From contig JARJHS010000016.1 in NCBI GenBank assembly GCA_029269725.1, positions 1-63,625 on the forward strand: 63,625 nt of DNA. Direction: 5' to 3'. The translations under genes and the position numbers were made by a program. The first letter of the stretch is position 1. Every line of letters begins with the position of its first letter. This stretch comes from Pollutibacter soli (GTDB taxonomy: Bacteria; Bacteroidota; Bacteroidia; Chitinophagales; Chitinophagaceae). Below the pieces are notes generated by a model. It was not told where the DNA came from. It did not search any database and saw nothing but the letters and a program-made list of their open reading frames with translations. Positions 26,821 to 36,227 of this stretch are shown here, piece by piece.

Positions 26821-29259
26821 TCACTGCTTACTATCCGGGATCACCTGACTAAAATACACTGGTGCCGACTCTGATTTCAAAAAACCAATAATGGTCACCT
26901 GGATTTTTTTCAGCTCATCATTGTTGTAAAAGCTGATGGGCTCGGGCGTTGCAGATTCACTTCTCCAGAAAGGGTTCCAGTATAAAACAGACCGCGTGTC
27001 TTTACCTTCGGGTTGTTGCGCAGGATTTGAATAGTTGGCCAGGGGGAACTCATTGATTTTATTAAATCCTGGTAATGTGGAATTGGTCATGCCGTCAGCT
27101 GTTGGCATCCAGGAGCTTTTGGTGCCATTTCTATGTGTATAAATCAGGACCACAGATGCTGTCGTAGATGCATCTGCTCCCGATGCTCCGGAAAAAACAC
27201 CTCTGGTTACTTTTACCATCGCAATATTACTCACTGGTATGGCGCTTACCATGTCAACATCGACTAAATTTTCATCTACATATACCGATGCTCTTCCCCC
27301 TCGTATAATCGGAACCCAATCGGCACCATCGCGCATTACCTGTAAACCCGGTACGCGGCCTTGCAGATATTGCAGAATATTCTGATAGTTGACCGCTGTT
27401 TTGTTGTCATTTACCATATCAAAAACAATCTCGTTATTTCGCCTGTACATGGGCGTTGATAACTGCTCGTTCAAAAGTTCCGTGGGCGTTTTCTTTTTGC
27501 CCTTAACCAGAACGGTTTCAAGACTTTTGATTTTTTCATCAACAACTTTGTAGTTGTCGTGCGCGAGAATGGCCCTGGCAACTTCAGGATCTGTTGGAAT
27601 TGAACGATCCCGCGCCAATGCCTGGTAACCACTGCCCGGCAGTGGTAAATTGTATGGTGCTGTTTTGTTTAGCTGAACAAAACTTACTTTCAGGTTCTTC
27701 TTGTTGATCTTTTTATCATTCAGCTGATAATATACCTGCACAGAGTTTTCAAACAACATCCCATACAGATTAAACTGACCCTTGTCATCAGTTTGTACCA
27801 GCTGCATCTGTGATGATGAATCAGCATATTTAAAAATCAGGTTGAGTTCCATATTACCTGCCGGTTGATTGGACAATGTGGCAGTACCCTGGTAACTGAG
27901 GTAGGGTAGCGGTTTGAAATTAATCGAAGGGAATTTTTCATTAACAACATCTTCCCATTCAAAACGCTGCCATTCTTCCGTCATCAGAAATGCGTCCAGC
28001 GCGGCAGGACTTTTACCGGAAGCAAAAAATGATTCAGGTTTATAAATTTTATTCTTGGGAAAATCCGAATTCAGCCATAGCTGCCCATAGTAGGTTTGAT
28101 CAATGGTGATCGGATCTGCACCAGCTTCTGAAATCAACACACTATAATGATCGAAACTCGTGTCCGGGAAAATGCTGATGCTGTTAGAGGCTCTTGCTTT
28201 ATCTGTGAAGTCAGGTGAAGCTACAGCAGGAAATTTCATTTTCAGATTTGCAGCATCAATAAAACAAAGTCGCTTAATCAAAACTTTATTCGATGCGTCG
28301 AATACCGTAAGTTGAAAAACGCCATTCTCCATATCTTTCGTAGGAATGGTTGCCACGATACCAGATGCTGTAATGGCGCCATTGGCTTTATAAACAACAG
28401 TATTGTTAACTGTACCTACAATAAAACATGGTACAGATGCGACGGTGGGATTTACACTCCGTAAAGCATAATGTATTATTCCTTTGCCTGTGTTCAGTTG
28501 AATGCTCACCCCTGATGGTGCAGCAGCGGGAAGATCAACATAACTGCTTTTTCCAGCGCCATCCTCAACCACCACCTGGTATTGCTGATTCAGTTCGGGT
28601 GCCAAAAAGAAAAATCCAACATTGGGATCAAGTGATTCAAAAGTGGTTATTTTTTCCGCTGGCTTTGATTTCTCAATGACATAACCTGTCCAGGTATCCG
28701 GCAATTTTCCATCTGAAAAAAGTCGAACCGCAACTTTTGTATTTACTCCCTGGATAAAATTACCGGCTTCGGGAAAAGCAGCCGCTTTCCATACAGAAGT
28801 TTTATTCGGAATGAGTTGAGTTGTTGAAGATGGATTGTAAATGCGAAGAGGTTGGATATATTGAAACGCTTCGTTGAAATTGAGCATCCATTCAGTATAT
28901 GCCCGGATATAATAAGTTGATTCAGGAAGTGAATCCTTCAGTTCGATGTTTCCGTTCGTTTCACCATCGAGTACTGGCAGAAATAATTTTGCGACTGTTT
29001 GTTTTTGTGCATCTAAAAGTTCAACATGTAACGATGTTGAGATGAAACTTTTCTGGTATCCTTCAAACACAATGGCTTTGAACCAGATGGTTTCCCCGGA
29101 AACGTAAAAATCTTTATTATACTCGATGTAGATTTTTTCCTGCGAAAAACTACTGTCAAGTTTTTGTAAACCCTGTTCAACTTTATTCTGGGAAATGCCT
29201 TTGATACCCAATAATAAAACAGGTACGAGCAGTAGTAGGTGTTTGTAAAAGGAGCGCAT
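26821..29259 (-). CDS. Barrel-less TonB-plug/macroglobulin-like protein, paralogue 1
   Basis: 812 residues with a signal peptide ending near SQNK. The N-terminal part (KIYIEYNKDFYVSGETIWFK through YYIRAYTEWMLN) resembles an MG2 domain of alpha-2-macroglobulins; the middle is a series of beta domains including a carboxypeptidase-regulatory-like strand set; residues about 620-720 are a TonB-receptor plug (NILQYLQGRVPGLQVMRDGA, VPIIRGGRASVYVDENLVDV, VSNIAMVKVTRGVFSGASG). No 22-strand barrel follows, so it cannot be a receptor by itself. It is a tandem paralogue of the gene at 29398-31809. Function unknown; surface or periplasmic adhesion or protection is a guess. The last residues SKQ and stop lie in repeat words. 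Confidence 0.8.
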   Translation of the reverse strand: MRSFYKHLLLLVPVLLLGIKGISQNKVEQGLQKLDSSFSQEKIYIEYNKDFYVSGETIWFKAIVFEGYQKSFISTSLHVELLDAQKQTVAKLFLPVLDGETNGNIELKDSLPESTYYIRAYTEWMLNFNEAFQYIQPLRIYNPSSTTQLIPNKTSVWKAAAFPEAGNFIQGVNTKVAVRLFSDGKLPDTWTGYVIEKSKPAEKITTFESLDPNVGFFFLAPELNQQYQVVVEDGAGKSSYVDLPAAAPSGVSIQLNTGKGIIHYALRSVNPTVASVPCFIVGTVNNTVVYKANGAITASGIVATIPTKDMENGVFQLTVFDASNKVLIKRLCFIDAANLKMKFPAVASPDFTDKARASNSISIFPDTSFDHYSVLISEAGADPITIDQTYYGQLWLNSDFPKNKIYKPESFFASGKSPAALDAFLMTEEWQRFEWEDVVNEKFPSINFKPLPYLSYQGTATLSNQPAGNMELNLIFKYADSSSQMQLVQTDDKGQFNLYGMLFENSVQVYYQLNDKKINKKNLKVSFVQLNKTAPYNLPLPGSGYQALARDRSIPTDPEVARAILAHDNYKVVDEKIKSLETVLVKGKKKTPTELLNEQLSTPMYRRNNEIVFDMVNDNKTAVNYQNILQYLQGRVPGLQVMRDGADWVPIIRGGRASVYVDENLVDVDMVSAIPVSNIAMVKVTRGVFSGASGADASTTASVVLIYTHRNGTKSSWMPTADGMTNSTLPGFNKINEFPLANYSNPAQQPEGKDTRSVLYWNPFWRSESATPEPISFYNNDELKKIQVTIIGFLKSESAPVYFSQVIPDSKQ

Positions 29260-29397
29260 AAGAATGGAATTGAGAAAATTCTGGTTATCGAAATTTACTT
29301 ATTTCAAATCCAAAAGTCTTTACCGAATTGTTAAAACTCAGGTAGGCTTATCTGTTAGCAATCGTAAGGATAAAAAAGGGAAACAGAACAGGTGAAA

Positions 29398-31809
29398 TCA
29401 CCGTATAATCTCATTGTAAAATAAGGGTGTATCGTCGTTTTTTGAAAATCCGATAATAATCACCCTGATTGATTTTGCATCATCGTTGTTGAAAAACCGG
29501 ATGGGTATGTTTTTCTGACCGTCTACCTCCTGGTTAGGTTCCCAATAGAGGAGATCCCTGGTGTCCTTCTGAATCGGGCGCATAGCCGGATCCTTATAAT
29601 CAGGAGTGCTGAAGACAACCGTTTTATCGTACCCGGCAAGAATAGAATTGTTAAGCGTCGTTGTAAGACCGGGGGCAGTATTCGCCGGTTGGGTATCTCC
29701 GCGACGGGTGTAGATCGCAACTGCTGCTCCACCGCCGCCACCGGCCGAACTACCGACGAAACCACTTTTTATCACTTTCACCATGGCGATATCCGACACT
29801 GCAATAGACCCTGCGCCACTCGGATCGATAAGCATTTCATTCAGATAAATTGCCGCCTGTTGTCCGCGGATCATAGGTACAAAAGTGCCGTTCCGGTTTT
29901 CAACAGTCAGACCCGCGACGCGACCCTGCAGGTACTGGATAACACTCGAGTACGCGAAGGCACTTTGATTTTCATTCACAAAATCAATTACGGTTTCATT
30001 CATGGTCCGGAACATGGCCGTACTCAGTTTATTATTCAGCTCCTGCGTCGGATTTTTCTTTTTCGCTGTGATCTTTACTTCTTCCAGTTCCTTGATCTTC
30101 ATCTCATTCATCTTGAAATTATCCCTTGCCTGCACCGCTCTGGCAATATCAGGCTTCAACACATCCTTCGGATTTCTTGCTACAAGCACAAATCCGGAAG
30201 GAGGAAGTGCTGATTTGTAATCGGCCGTGTTATTTAATGGTTCAAAAGTTATTTTAAGGTCCCTTGTACCTGCATTCTTGTCGTTCAGTTGATAAAATAT
30301 TTTGACAGCATCCTCGAAGCCGAGACCTGTCAATTCGAAGTTGCCTCTGCTGTCTGTTTTGACCTGTTGAAACTGTGTTGAAGAATCAGAAAATTTCAGA
30401 ATAAGATTGAGTTCTGCATTGGCAGCGACATTACCACGACCGAAAGCCGTGCCTTTGAAACCCAGATAGGAGGTGGGCTTGTATTTTATTTCGGGATATT
30501 TTCCGGCAAGAAAATCTTCCCAGCTAAATCTGGTCCATTGTTCAGTGATGAGTAAAGCATCGAGAGCGGCGACATCTCCATCATAACCGAGATATCTTGC
30601 CGGGTTATGAATTTTTTCTTTAAGATCTTCCGTTAGCCAGAGGCTCGTGAGAATATTATTCTCTGCAAGAAAATTTGGTGTGCTTCCGTCAACTACCAGG
30701 ATTTCGTAATGTATGCTGTTGGTATCGGGAAGTAACTCAAACGTATTTAAATCTCTTGCGTTGTGATTAAGGTAGATGCGTGCAAATGAAGGTTCATTCA
30801 ATTTCAGCTCGGTTGGTTCGATAAAACTTATTCTTTTCGCAAGAACCTGGCCCGCGCTGTCTATCACTGCCAGTTGCAGAATTCCATTTACTAACCTTTC
30901 TGTCGGGATGTTAGCTGCAACACCGGCCTGGTCGATACGGGCCTGTGCTTTGTAGACCATGATATTGTTGATGGTGCCAACGATGGTACAAGTCGCAAAG
31001 CCCTGGCTGGCCGTCTTATTTCTTATCGCATAATGTACAAGACCTTTTGCGGAATTGATTTGCATGGTCAATCCCGTTTCGGTTACTGGCGGGAGTGAGA
31101 TGGTTGATTTTCGTTTTTTGTCGTCCTCTACAACGACCTGGTATTTTTTATCTTTTTCAGGGATGATATAAAATGTACCGATATTTTTATCCAGCGATTG
31201 GAAGCTGATTATTTTTTCTGTTGGTTTTTCAGCATCGATGACATAACCCGTCCATTTCGCAGGCAGCACTCCATCACTCGTTAAACGAACAGCAACTTTT
31301 GAATTGTTTCCAGCTACAAAAGTTCCTCCTTCTGTATATGCTTTTGCGGTCCATGCAGAGAGAGTATCGGCAACAAGTTTTTTCGCTGACGCGGGATTGT
31401 AAACTTCGATGGGATGTACATACTGGAAAGATTCGTCGAAGTTCAGCATCCACTGCGTATATGCGCGGATATAGTAAATGCCTTCAGGAAGGGAATCCTG
31501 CAGAACAAAATTTCCGTTTCCCTCACCTTCAAAAAGCGGTATGAATTTCCGGGAGATAACCTGTTTTTTATCGTTATACAGAACGAGATGAAGACTCGTG
31601 GAAATGGCACTCCGGTTATATCCATCAAACACATAGGCTTTGAACCAAAGCTGGTCGCCTGCTACATAGCTTGCTTTTGAATACTGTAAATAAATTTTTT
31701 CCTGCGGATATTTTTCACCCAGTGTTTGTAAGGCTGTTTCAATTTTCGTTTGTGCAGACAGCGTTCCAAATCCCAGGCACAGAAGGAGTAGAAAGGGTAA
31801 CTTTTTCAA
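29398..31809 (-). CDS. Barrel-less TonB-plug/macroglobulin-like protein, paralogue 2
   Basis: 803 residues with a signal peptide ending at SAQ. The layout equals that of paralogue 1: MG2-like start (KIYLQYSKASYVAGDQLWFK, YYIRAYTQWMLNFDESFQYV), beta-rich middle, and plug-like segment (SVIQYLQGRVAGLTVENRNG, VPMIRGQQAAIYLNEMLIDP, VSDIAMVKVIKSGFVGSSAG) with a glycine stretch, then a C-terminal LYWEPNQE/IPIRFFNNDDAKSIRVIIIG motif also present in the partner. The two are clearly an ancient tandem duplication with strong divergence. They are separated by 138 bases. Upstream lies one arm of a perfect 33-bp inverted repeat. Confidence 0.8.
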   Translation of the reverse strand: MKKLPFLLLLCLGFGTLSAQTKIETALQTLGEKYPQEKIYLQYSKASYVAGDQLWFKAYVFDGYNRSAISTSLHLVLYNDKKQVISRKFIPLFEGEGNGNFVLQDSLPEGIYYIRAYTQWMLNFDESFQYVHPIEVYNPASAKKLVADTLSAWTAKAYTEGGTFVAGNNSKVAVRLTSDGVLPAKWTGYVIDAEKPTEKIISFQSLDKNIGTFYIIPEKDKKYQVVVEDDKKRKSTISLPPVTETGLTMQINSAKGLVHYAIRNKTASQGFATCTIVGTINNIMVYKAQARIDQAGVAANIPTERLVNGILQLAVIDSAGQVLAKRISFIEPTELKLNEPSFARIYLNHNARDLNTFELLPDTNSIHYEILVVDGSTPNFLAENNILTSLWLTEDLKEKIHNPARYLGYDGDVAALDALLITEQWTRFSWEDFLAGKYPEIKYKPTSYLGFKGTAFGRGNVAANAELNLILKFSDSSTQFQQVKTDSRGNFELTGLGFEDAVKIFYQLNDKNAGTRDLKITFEPLNNTADYKSALPPSGFVLVARNPKDVLKPDIARAVQARDNFKMNEMKIKELEEVKITAKKKNPTQELNNKLSTAMFRTMNETVIDFVNENQSAFAYSSVIQYLQGRVAGLTVENRNGTFVPMIRGQQAAIYLNEMLIDPSGAGSIAVSDIAMVKVIKSGFVGSSAGGGGGAAVAIYTRRGDTQPANTAPGLTTTLNNSILAGYDKTVVFSTPDYKDPAMRPIQKDTRDLLYWEPNQEVDGQKNIPIRFFNNDDAKSIRVIIIGFSKNDDTPLFYNEIIR

Positions 31810-31869
31810 ATCGACAGCTTAAAATCGGGTTAATGCTAATTCTTAAAAATAGCATTAAATGTACGAAAA

Positions 31870-32177
31870 TAGGCAATAGTAAGTAGGCAATAGGCAATAG
31901 GAACAGCCGGCTGTTGGCAATGTCAAAGACTGCTAAGGCAACAGGCGCAGGCAACAGATCGGAGCCATCGGATTTATCAATAGTAATCAACTTGTTTTTT
32001 CAGTGGCTTTGACGAAGGGAAAATGTTATAGCCTGTATATAAATGAAAAAGTTCCTGATGGATCAGAAATTCTAATGCAAGTTTAATTTCTGCAATTTGT
32101 TAATGGAATTTGAATTTCATCACTACAAACCAGATACTATAAACTCCTATTGCCTATTGCCTACTTACTATTGCCTA
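31870..32177. repeat. Perfect 33-bp inverted repeat flanking 242 bp
   Basis: 31870-31902 (starting TAGGCAATAGTAAGTAGGCA) and 32145-32177 (starting TCCTATTGCCTATTGCCTAC) are exact reverse complements over 33 bases. The left arm continues into GAACAGCCGGCTG. The right arm ends ten bases before the hydrolase stop codon, which is itself inside the next word copy. The 242-base interior has no credible ORF. It occupies the whole gap between two minus-strand genes. Confidence 0.92.
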
Positions 32178-32186
32178 AGCCATTGC

Positions 32187-33002
32187 CTAATCGATCGTAT
32201 CCAAAAACTCCGCCAGTGTGTTATTAAACGCTTCAGGATTCTCAAGATTGGGAAAATGACCGGCGCCAGGAATTATTTTCAAAGTTGATCCCGAAATTTT
32301 TTCATTCATAAACTTCGACTTCTCCGGGGGAGTGACGACATCTTCTTCCCCGCAAATGACCAGCGTAGGCTTTACGATGGTTTTTAGAAAGGTGCAGGTT
32401 TCACTTCTTTCGGCAAGTGCTTCCAGGGAATTGGTAATGGTTGTTGTATTAGTGTTGAGAATTTGATCCAGCGTGCGATCAACCAGTTCCTTATTTTTCT
32501 CATGAGTAGTTTTGCCGAATGCATTTTTTACAAATGCCTCTGCAAATTTTTTAAGATCGCCATTCTTTATCAGCTCAATATTGTCATAACGTTTCTTTTT
32601 TCCTTCTTCTGAATCTGCAACACATTGCGTATCGCTCAAAATGAGCCCTTTGAATTTATCAGGGAATCGTGTGATCATATTCAACGCTATATATCCTCCC
32701 ATCGAAAGACCACACAGAACGGGTTTTTCTACTTCTAACGCTTCCAGCAATAGCAACAGATCATTTGCCATCAAGGTGATCGTGGTTTTTTCTTCGCTGT
32801 CGCTGCTATTGCCAAAGCCACGGATATCGTAAACGATTACACGGTAATTTTCCGACAGTTTTTCTAACTGCACTTTCCACGATGATTTGTTCAACGGAAA
32901 TGCGTGAATGAAAATTAAAGTCAAAGGACCTTTTCCCAGGTCATCATAGCTGATATCAATACCGTTAATTTTTATAGCCAGGTCGTTGCCGGAATTGCGC
33001 AT
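32187..33002 (-). CDS. Alpha/beta hydrolase (3-oxoadipate enol-lactonase-like)
   Basis: 271 residues with a complete alpha/beta-hydrolase core: oxyanion segment FIHAFPLNKSSW, nucleophile elbow CGLSMGGYIALNM, acid residue in VICGEEDVVTPPEKS and histidine in GAGHFPNLENPEAF. The whole-length pattern is closest to PcaD-like enol-lactonases and non-haem haloperoxidases, but no aromatic-degradation genes are nearby, so substrate is open. No signal peptide: cytoplasmic. Stop codon TAG is the start of the word TAGGCAATGG. Confidence 0.88.
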   Translation of the reverse strand: MRNSGNDLAIKINGIDISYDDLGKGPLTLIFIHAFPLNKSSWKVQLEKLSENYRVIVYDIRGFGNSSDSEEKTTITLMANDLLLLLEALEVEKPVLCGLSMGGYIALNMITRFPDKFKGLILSDTQCVADSEEGKKKRYDNIELIKNGDLKKFAEAFVKNAFGKTTHEKNKELVDRTLDQILNTNTTTITNSLEALAERSETCTFLKTIVKPTLVICGEEDVVTPPEKSKFMNEKISGSTLKIIPGAGHFPNLENPEAFNNTLAEFLDTID

Positions 33003-33119
33003 AGGTGAATATTTGGTTGCTTACCAAAGTTCAAAATTAATTCCAGCATAAATTACCCTGATAAACAGCGAAAAGAAGGAATTCGGGCACGGAATGGGGA
33101 GAATTTTCTTCAGGATGAA

Positions 33120-33647
33120 TTACCTGAGTTTGCCCTGGGCGCGCAGGGCCTCGATTAATTCTGTTTTGTTACGATCGTCAGTAATGGAAGAACCGGGAAG
33201 CTGACCGGGATATCCGAGGTTGACGAAGAGAATATTTTCATTATTTACTTTTAATGGGCTCATGGTAATCGATTGATCGCAGGATGAGCTGGATGTCATA
33301 TGTTTTAAAATTCCATAGTACACCGCCTTGCTGTTCACCGCTACAACAAAACCTGTGTTACCGGCGTAATTCTCAATTTTTTTAAAAGAGGTCAGTGTCA
33401 GGTAAAACTGGTGCTCACTCTCGGAATAGCCGAGGATATCTTCATTCCTGACAATTGGTGCGTGATCCACGTCGGATTTTGATTGATCTACCTGGCACAT
33501 TCCAGGAGTATACACTGTTTTGGACAGCATATGAATGGTAACCTGCCCATTTTTCGAGGCTTGTTCGGAGCCGGTACCCTGATCCTTGGAACAGGAAATC
33601 ATCAGTGTGAAAAAAGCCAGCAAGGCTGCAATGGAAATCCTATTCAT
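33120..33647 (-). CDS. Hypothetical lipoprotein
   Basis: 175 residues. Lipoprotein signal ends at LMISC (Cys19), followed by a short polar linker. The rest is beta-rich with two further cysteines (PGMCQVD and SSSCDQS) that could pair. No family recognised. It stands alone between the hydrolase and DinB genes on the same strand. Confidence 0.7.
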   Translation of the reverse strand: MNRISIAALLAFFTLMISCSKDQGTGSEQASKNGQVTIHMLSKTVYTPGMCQVDQSKSDVDHAPIVRNEDILGYSESEHQFYLTLTSFKKIENYAGNTGFVVAVNSKAVYYGILKHMTSSSSCDQSITMSPLKVNNENILFVNLGYPGQLPGSSITDDRNKTELIEALRAQGKLR

Positions 33648-33733
33648 AAAGCGCCAATTTTAGAACAATTCGAGGTATTGACAAAGAGAAATCAACGGCC
33701 GTTGCTTTTATCTGGCAATTCCTCGAATAATCC

Positions 33734-33769
33734 GAAAATAAAATCCGGGCAGATCAGAAGACCTGCCCG
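33734..33769 (-). terminator. Terminator after the DinB-family gene
   Basis: Minus strand: CGGGCAG, ten-base loop, CTGCCCG, followed by an A/T run ATTTTATTTT. Located seven bases past the DinB stop codon. Confidence 0.7.
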
Positions 33770-33775
33770 TTCTTA

Positions 33776-34282
33776 TTAAGCCGCAGCAATACTCATCTCA
33801 TCTGCGCTGGGGCCATAGCTGCCTGGTATGGGTACATCCAGCAAACGCAGGAATACACCCAGTTGCGCCCGGTGATGAATGATCTGGCTGAGCGACATCC
33901 TGATCATATAACTTTTCGGTTCTTCCACATAGATCTCTTCACCATTCCGCATCGTCCAGGTTTTTGACAATAGAGCTTCGTTTGATTCCACCAGTTGGGA
34001 ACGTCCGTTGATCAAAGATTTTTCAAACAGGTCCATTACCTCCGCCGTGGTATCTGCAATCGGCGGATCGTACGGGCTGGCTGCGAAATCCAGTTCGTCC
34101 GTGGTCAATGCCAGGGTAATCCAGGTTGGAAGTTCAGCAATATGCGTCGAGAGTTGCCTGATGGTCATGCTCTTAGGATGCGGTTTCCAGTCGTAACTGT
34201 CGTCTGGGATTCTGCTGAGCATTTTCCTGGTGGTCTCTGATTCGCGATTCAATTCTTCGAGGAACATTGAGATGAGTGACAT
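33776..34282 (-). CDS. DinB/YfiT-family metal-dependent protein
   Basis: 168 residues, a four-helix DinB bundle. Candidate metal ligands are His in RQLSTHIAELPTW and the paired histidines in LSQIIHHRAQLGVFLR, which fit the three-His site of the family. DKWKPHPKS-like DSYDWKPHPKSMTIRQL is also typical. Family members act as thiol-dependent S-transferases, for example with bacillithiol; the substrate here is unknown. Confidence 0.87.
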   Translation of the reverse strand: MSLISMFLEELNRESETTRKMLSRIPDDSYDWKPHPKSMTIRQLSTHIAELPTWITLALTTDELDFAASPYDPPIADTTAEVMDLFEKSLINGRSQLVESNEALLSKTWTMRNGEEIYVEEPKSYMIRMSLSQIIHHRAQLGVFLRLLDVPIPGSYGPSADEMSIAAA

Positions 34283-34352
34283 AGCTGTAAATTTTGATTG
34301 TTAAGTCAAAATAAATATAGCCGGGTGACAGCCCTATGGCAGTCAGTTTTTA

Positions 34353-34598
34353 AAAGTTTTAAGTTTTAGGTTTTAAGTTATAAGTAAGAGGATGAAGTTT
34401 TAAAGAGTACTTCGGAAGCGTAAAAAAATGTAGATGAGAATCATTTAGAATATAATACCTGCAGCACTGAGTTCTGTAAAATTTCAATAAATAAATCCGG
34501 TGAAGTATGTTGGCAATTAACAGGCCCGATCCGGATTGAAGTCTTTTATGCAGCTTTCATCACAGTAAAGTGCTTACTTATAACCTAAAACTTACAAC
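34353..34598. repeat. Inverted word pair between YafY-type regulator and DinB gene
   Basis: 34361-34388 (AAGTTTTAGG...TTATAAGTAAG) and 34573-34598 (CTTACTTATAACCTAAAACT, TACAAC) are reverse complements apart from a six-base insertion in the first. The right arm is immediately past the regulator stop; the left arm lies before the DinB start. Between them (34391-34572) nothing coding was seen. Confidence 0.8.
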
Positions 34599-34614
34599 AT
34601 ATTACTTGCATCTG

Positions 34615-35304
34615 CTACCACTTCACCGGTAGCATCTTCATATACTCATCCATATCAATATGGTCATCCTTGGTGAATGGGGAACTGGTATTGCGTAGAC
34701 TTCGGATATTAGAGATCTTAAAATCACGGTAGTCTTTGCGGAGATGGCACCAGCCGATCAGATGCCAGCTGAATGCATAGAAAATCAATCCTAACGGTTC
34801 GAGGCGGCGAATGCTGACTTCTTCTTTATTGTTCGTGTATTGTATTTCGACGACGCATTTGCCAGAGATGGCAGATTGTAATGCGGTCATGTATTCCACT
34901 TCGTAATGCAGTCTGTCTGGTACCTGCATTTTGATTTTATCGGTCAGGCTTTCCAGTTGGTCCTTCTCCTGTGAACGCATAACCGCTTTTACTTTGTTTA
35001 ATGCGGATGCGTAGTTTTTCTGAATGGATTTATCAGCGAAACCAGGAACCATCTTCTCCATCAATAGAAAAGCGCTGGCTTCTTCCATGGTAAATGAAAC
35101 CGGTGGCAGAAAATATCCCTGTACAATGAAGTAACCCCTATACTGTTCAAAACTGATGGGAATGCCGGATTCGCACAATGCTTTCACATCACGATACACT
35201 GTACGTATACTGATCTTAAATTTTTCCGAGATCTTTTCTGCCGGAACAAATTTTTTCGACTGAAGTAAAACCAGGATACCAAAAAGTCTGTCGATACGGT
35301 TCAT
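34615..35304 (-). CDS. YafY-type transcriptional regulator (HTH + WYL)
   Basis: 229 residues. An HTH of the DeoR/HTH_11 type occupies residues 1-60 (RLFGILVLLQSKKFVPAEKI, then ISIRTVYRDVKALCESGIPI), followed by a WYL-type ligand domain (about 135-225) with YNN-like IQYTNNKEEVSIRRLEPLGL and YAFSWHLIGWCHLRKDYRDF. WYL regulators sense small molecules or nucleic-acid ligands. One base separates its start from the O-methyltransferase stop, so it is the second gene of a two-gene operon and may control it. Confidence 0.9.
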   Translation of the reverse strand: MNRIDRLFGILVLLQSKKFVPAEKISEKFKISIRTVYRDVKALCESGIPISFEQYRGYFIVQGYFLPPVSFTMEEASAFLLMEKMVPGFADKSIQKNYASALNKVKAVMRSQEKDQLESLTDKIKMQVPDRLHYEVEYMTALQSAISGKCVVEIQYTNNKEEVSIRRLEPLGLIFYAFSWHLIGWCHLRKDYRDFKISNIRSLRNTSSPFTKDDHIDMDEYMKMLPVKW

Positions 35305-35305
35305 A

Positions 35306-35971
35306 CTATTTCACAATGGCAATAGCAATTCCGTCGTGCATTTTTTCTCCAACGGTTTGCAGAATACTAGCATCTACTTCAGGTGTTTCTGAAATCAATT
35401 TATTGAATCGTGCAATGCCTGCTGCATCTTCATCAGTAGTTGCTTTATCAAGAATGCGACCTTCACGCACGACATTATCTGCAACAATCACGGTACCTGG
35501 TTTTGACAGCTTCAATGACTGTTTGAAATACTCTGCGTATGGGGGTTTGTCGGCATCAATAAAAATAAAGTCGAAGGGTTCTGTTTTGCCTTTGATCATC
35601 TGATCGAGCGACTCTCCGGCTGGACCAACCAGGATCTGTACTTTGTCCGAAAGTCCTGCGTTCTCAATATTTTTTAATGCGATATCTGCATGTTGCTGTT
35701 CCAACTCCAGTGTGACCAACACGCCATCTGATGGCAGAGCTCTTGCGAGCCAGATCGTACTGAAGCCTGCGAGTGTTCCGATCTCCAGAATTCTTTTTGG
35801 CTTCGACATTTTCGCCAGCAGAAACAACATCTTTCCCTGCGTATAGGAAACACTGATGGAAGGAATTCCTGTTTCACTGATCGAATTCATCGTTTTATTC
35901 AGCGCCTCATCTTCAGGAATAAAAAGTTCATGTATATATTGATCAACGTCGGTGAATATTGAGCTGCTCAT
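35306..35971 (-). CDS. SAM-dependent O-methyltransferase (class I, CCoAOMT-like)
   Basis: 221 residues from MSSSIFTDVDQYIHELFIPE. The Rossmann core shows motif I in ILEIGTLAGFSTIWLARALP, the acidic residue in VLVTLELEQQHADIA and the metal-site region in FDFIFIDADKPPYAEYF and VIVADNVVREGRI, as in cation-dependent catechol or caffeoyl-CoA O-methyltransferases. The in-frame extension upstream passes through ATTGCCTATTGCC words and is rejected. Cotranscribed with the YafY-type regulator one base downstream. Confidence 0.9.
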   Translation of the reverse strand: MSSSIFTDVDQYIHELFIPEDEALNKTMNSISETGIPSISVSYTQGKMLFLLAKMSKPKRILEIGTLAGFSTIWLARALPSDGVLVTLELEQQHADIALKNIENAGLSDKVQILVGPAGESLDQMIKGKTEPFDFIFIDADKPPYAEYFKQSLKLSKPGTVIVADNVVREGRILDKATTDEDAAGIARFNKLISETPEVDASILQTVGEKMHDGIAIAIVK

Positions 35972-36005
35972 GAGAGAAATTTTAGGGAAGGCAAAGTAGG
36001 GATTT

Positions 36006-36150
36006 TTAGGCAATAGTGAGCAGGCAATAGGCAACAGGAACAGCCGGGCAGCAGGCAAAAGGAACTGCCGGCTTTTGCGGGTGAATTTAGTAATTGTCTG
36101 GTGTAACAGATTTAATTGCAGAGGCAAGGCATGCCTTGTCTCTGAAATTA
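36006..36150. repeat. TAGGCAATAG phrase plus GGCATGCC palindrome
   Basis: 36007-36050 repeats the phrase found at 31870 (TAGGCAATAGTGAGCAGGCA, then ATAGGCAACAGGAACAGCCGG), and a degraded second pass follows. 36117-36150 is a palindrome (TGCAGAGGCAAGGCATGCCT, TGTCTCTG) of the family at 38001. Together they fill the 256-base gap; 36205-36245 carries ACTTACCACTTACAACTTTA words that end in the next stop codon. Confidence 0.8.
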
Positions 36151-36227
36151 AAGCAATCATAAATTCATTTGATATCGCGGAAACCTATAAATCCTTCATT
36201 CGCGAACGATAACTTATAACTTACCAC

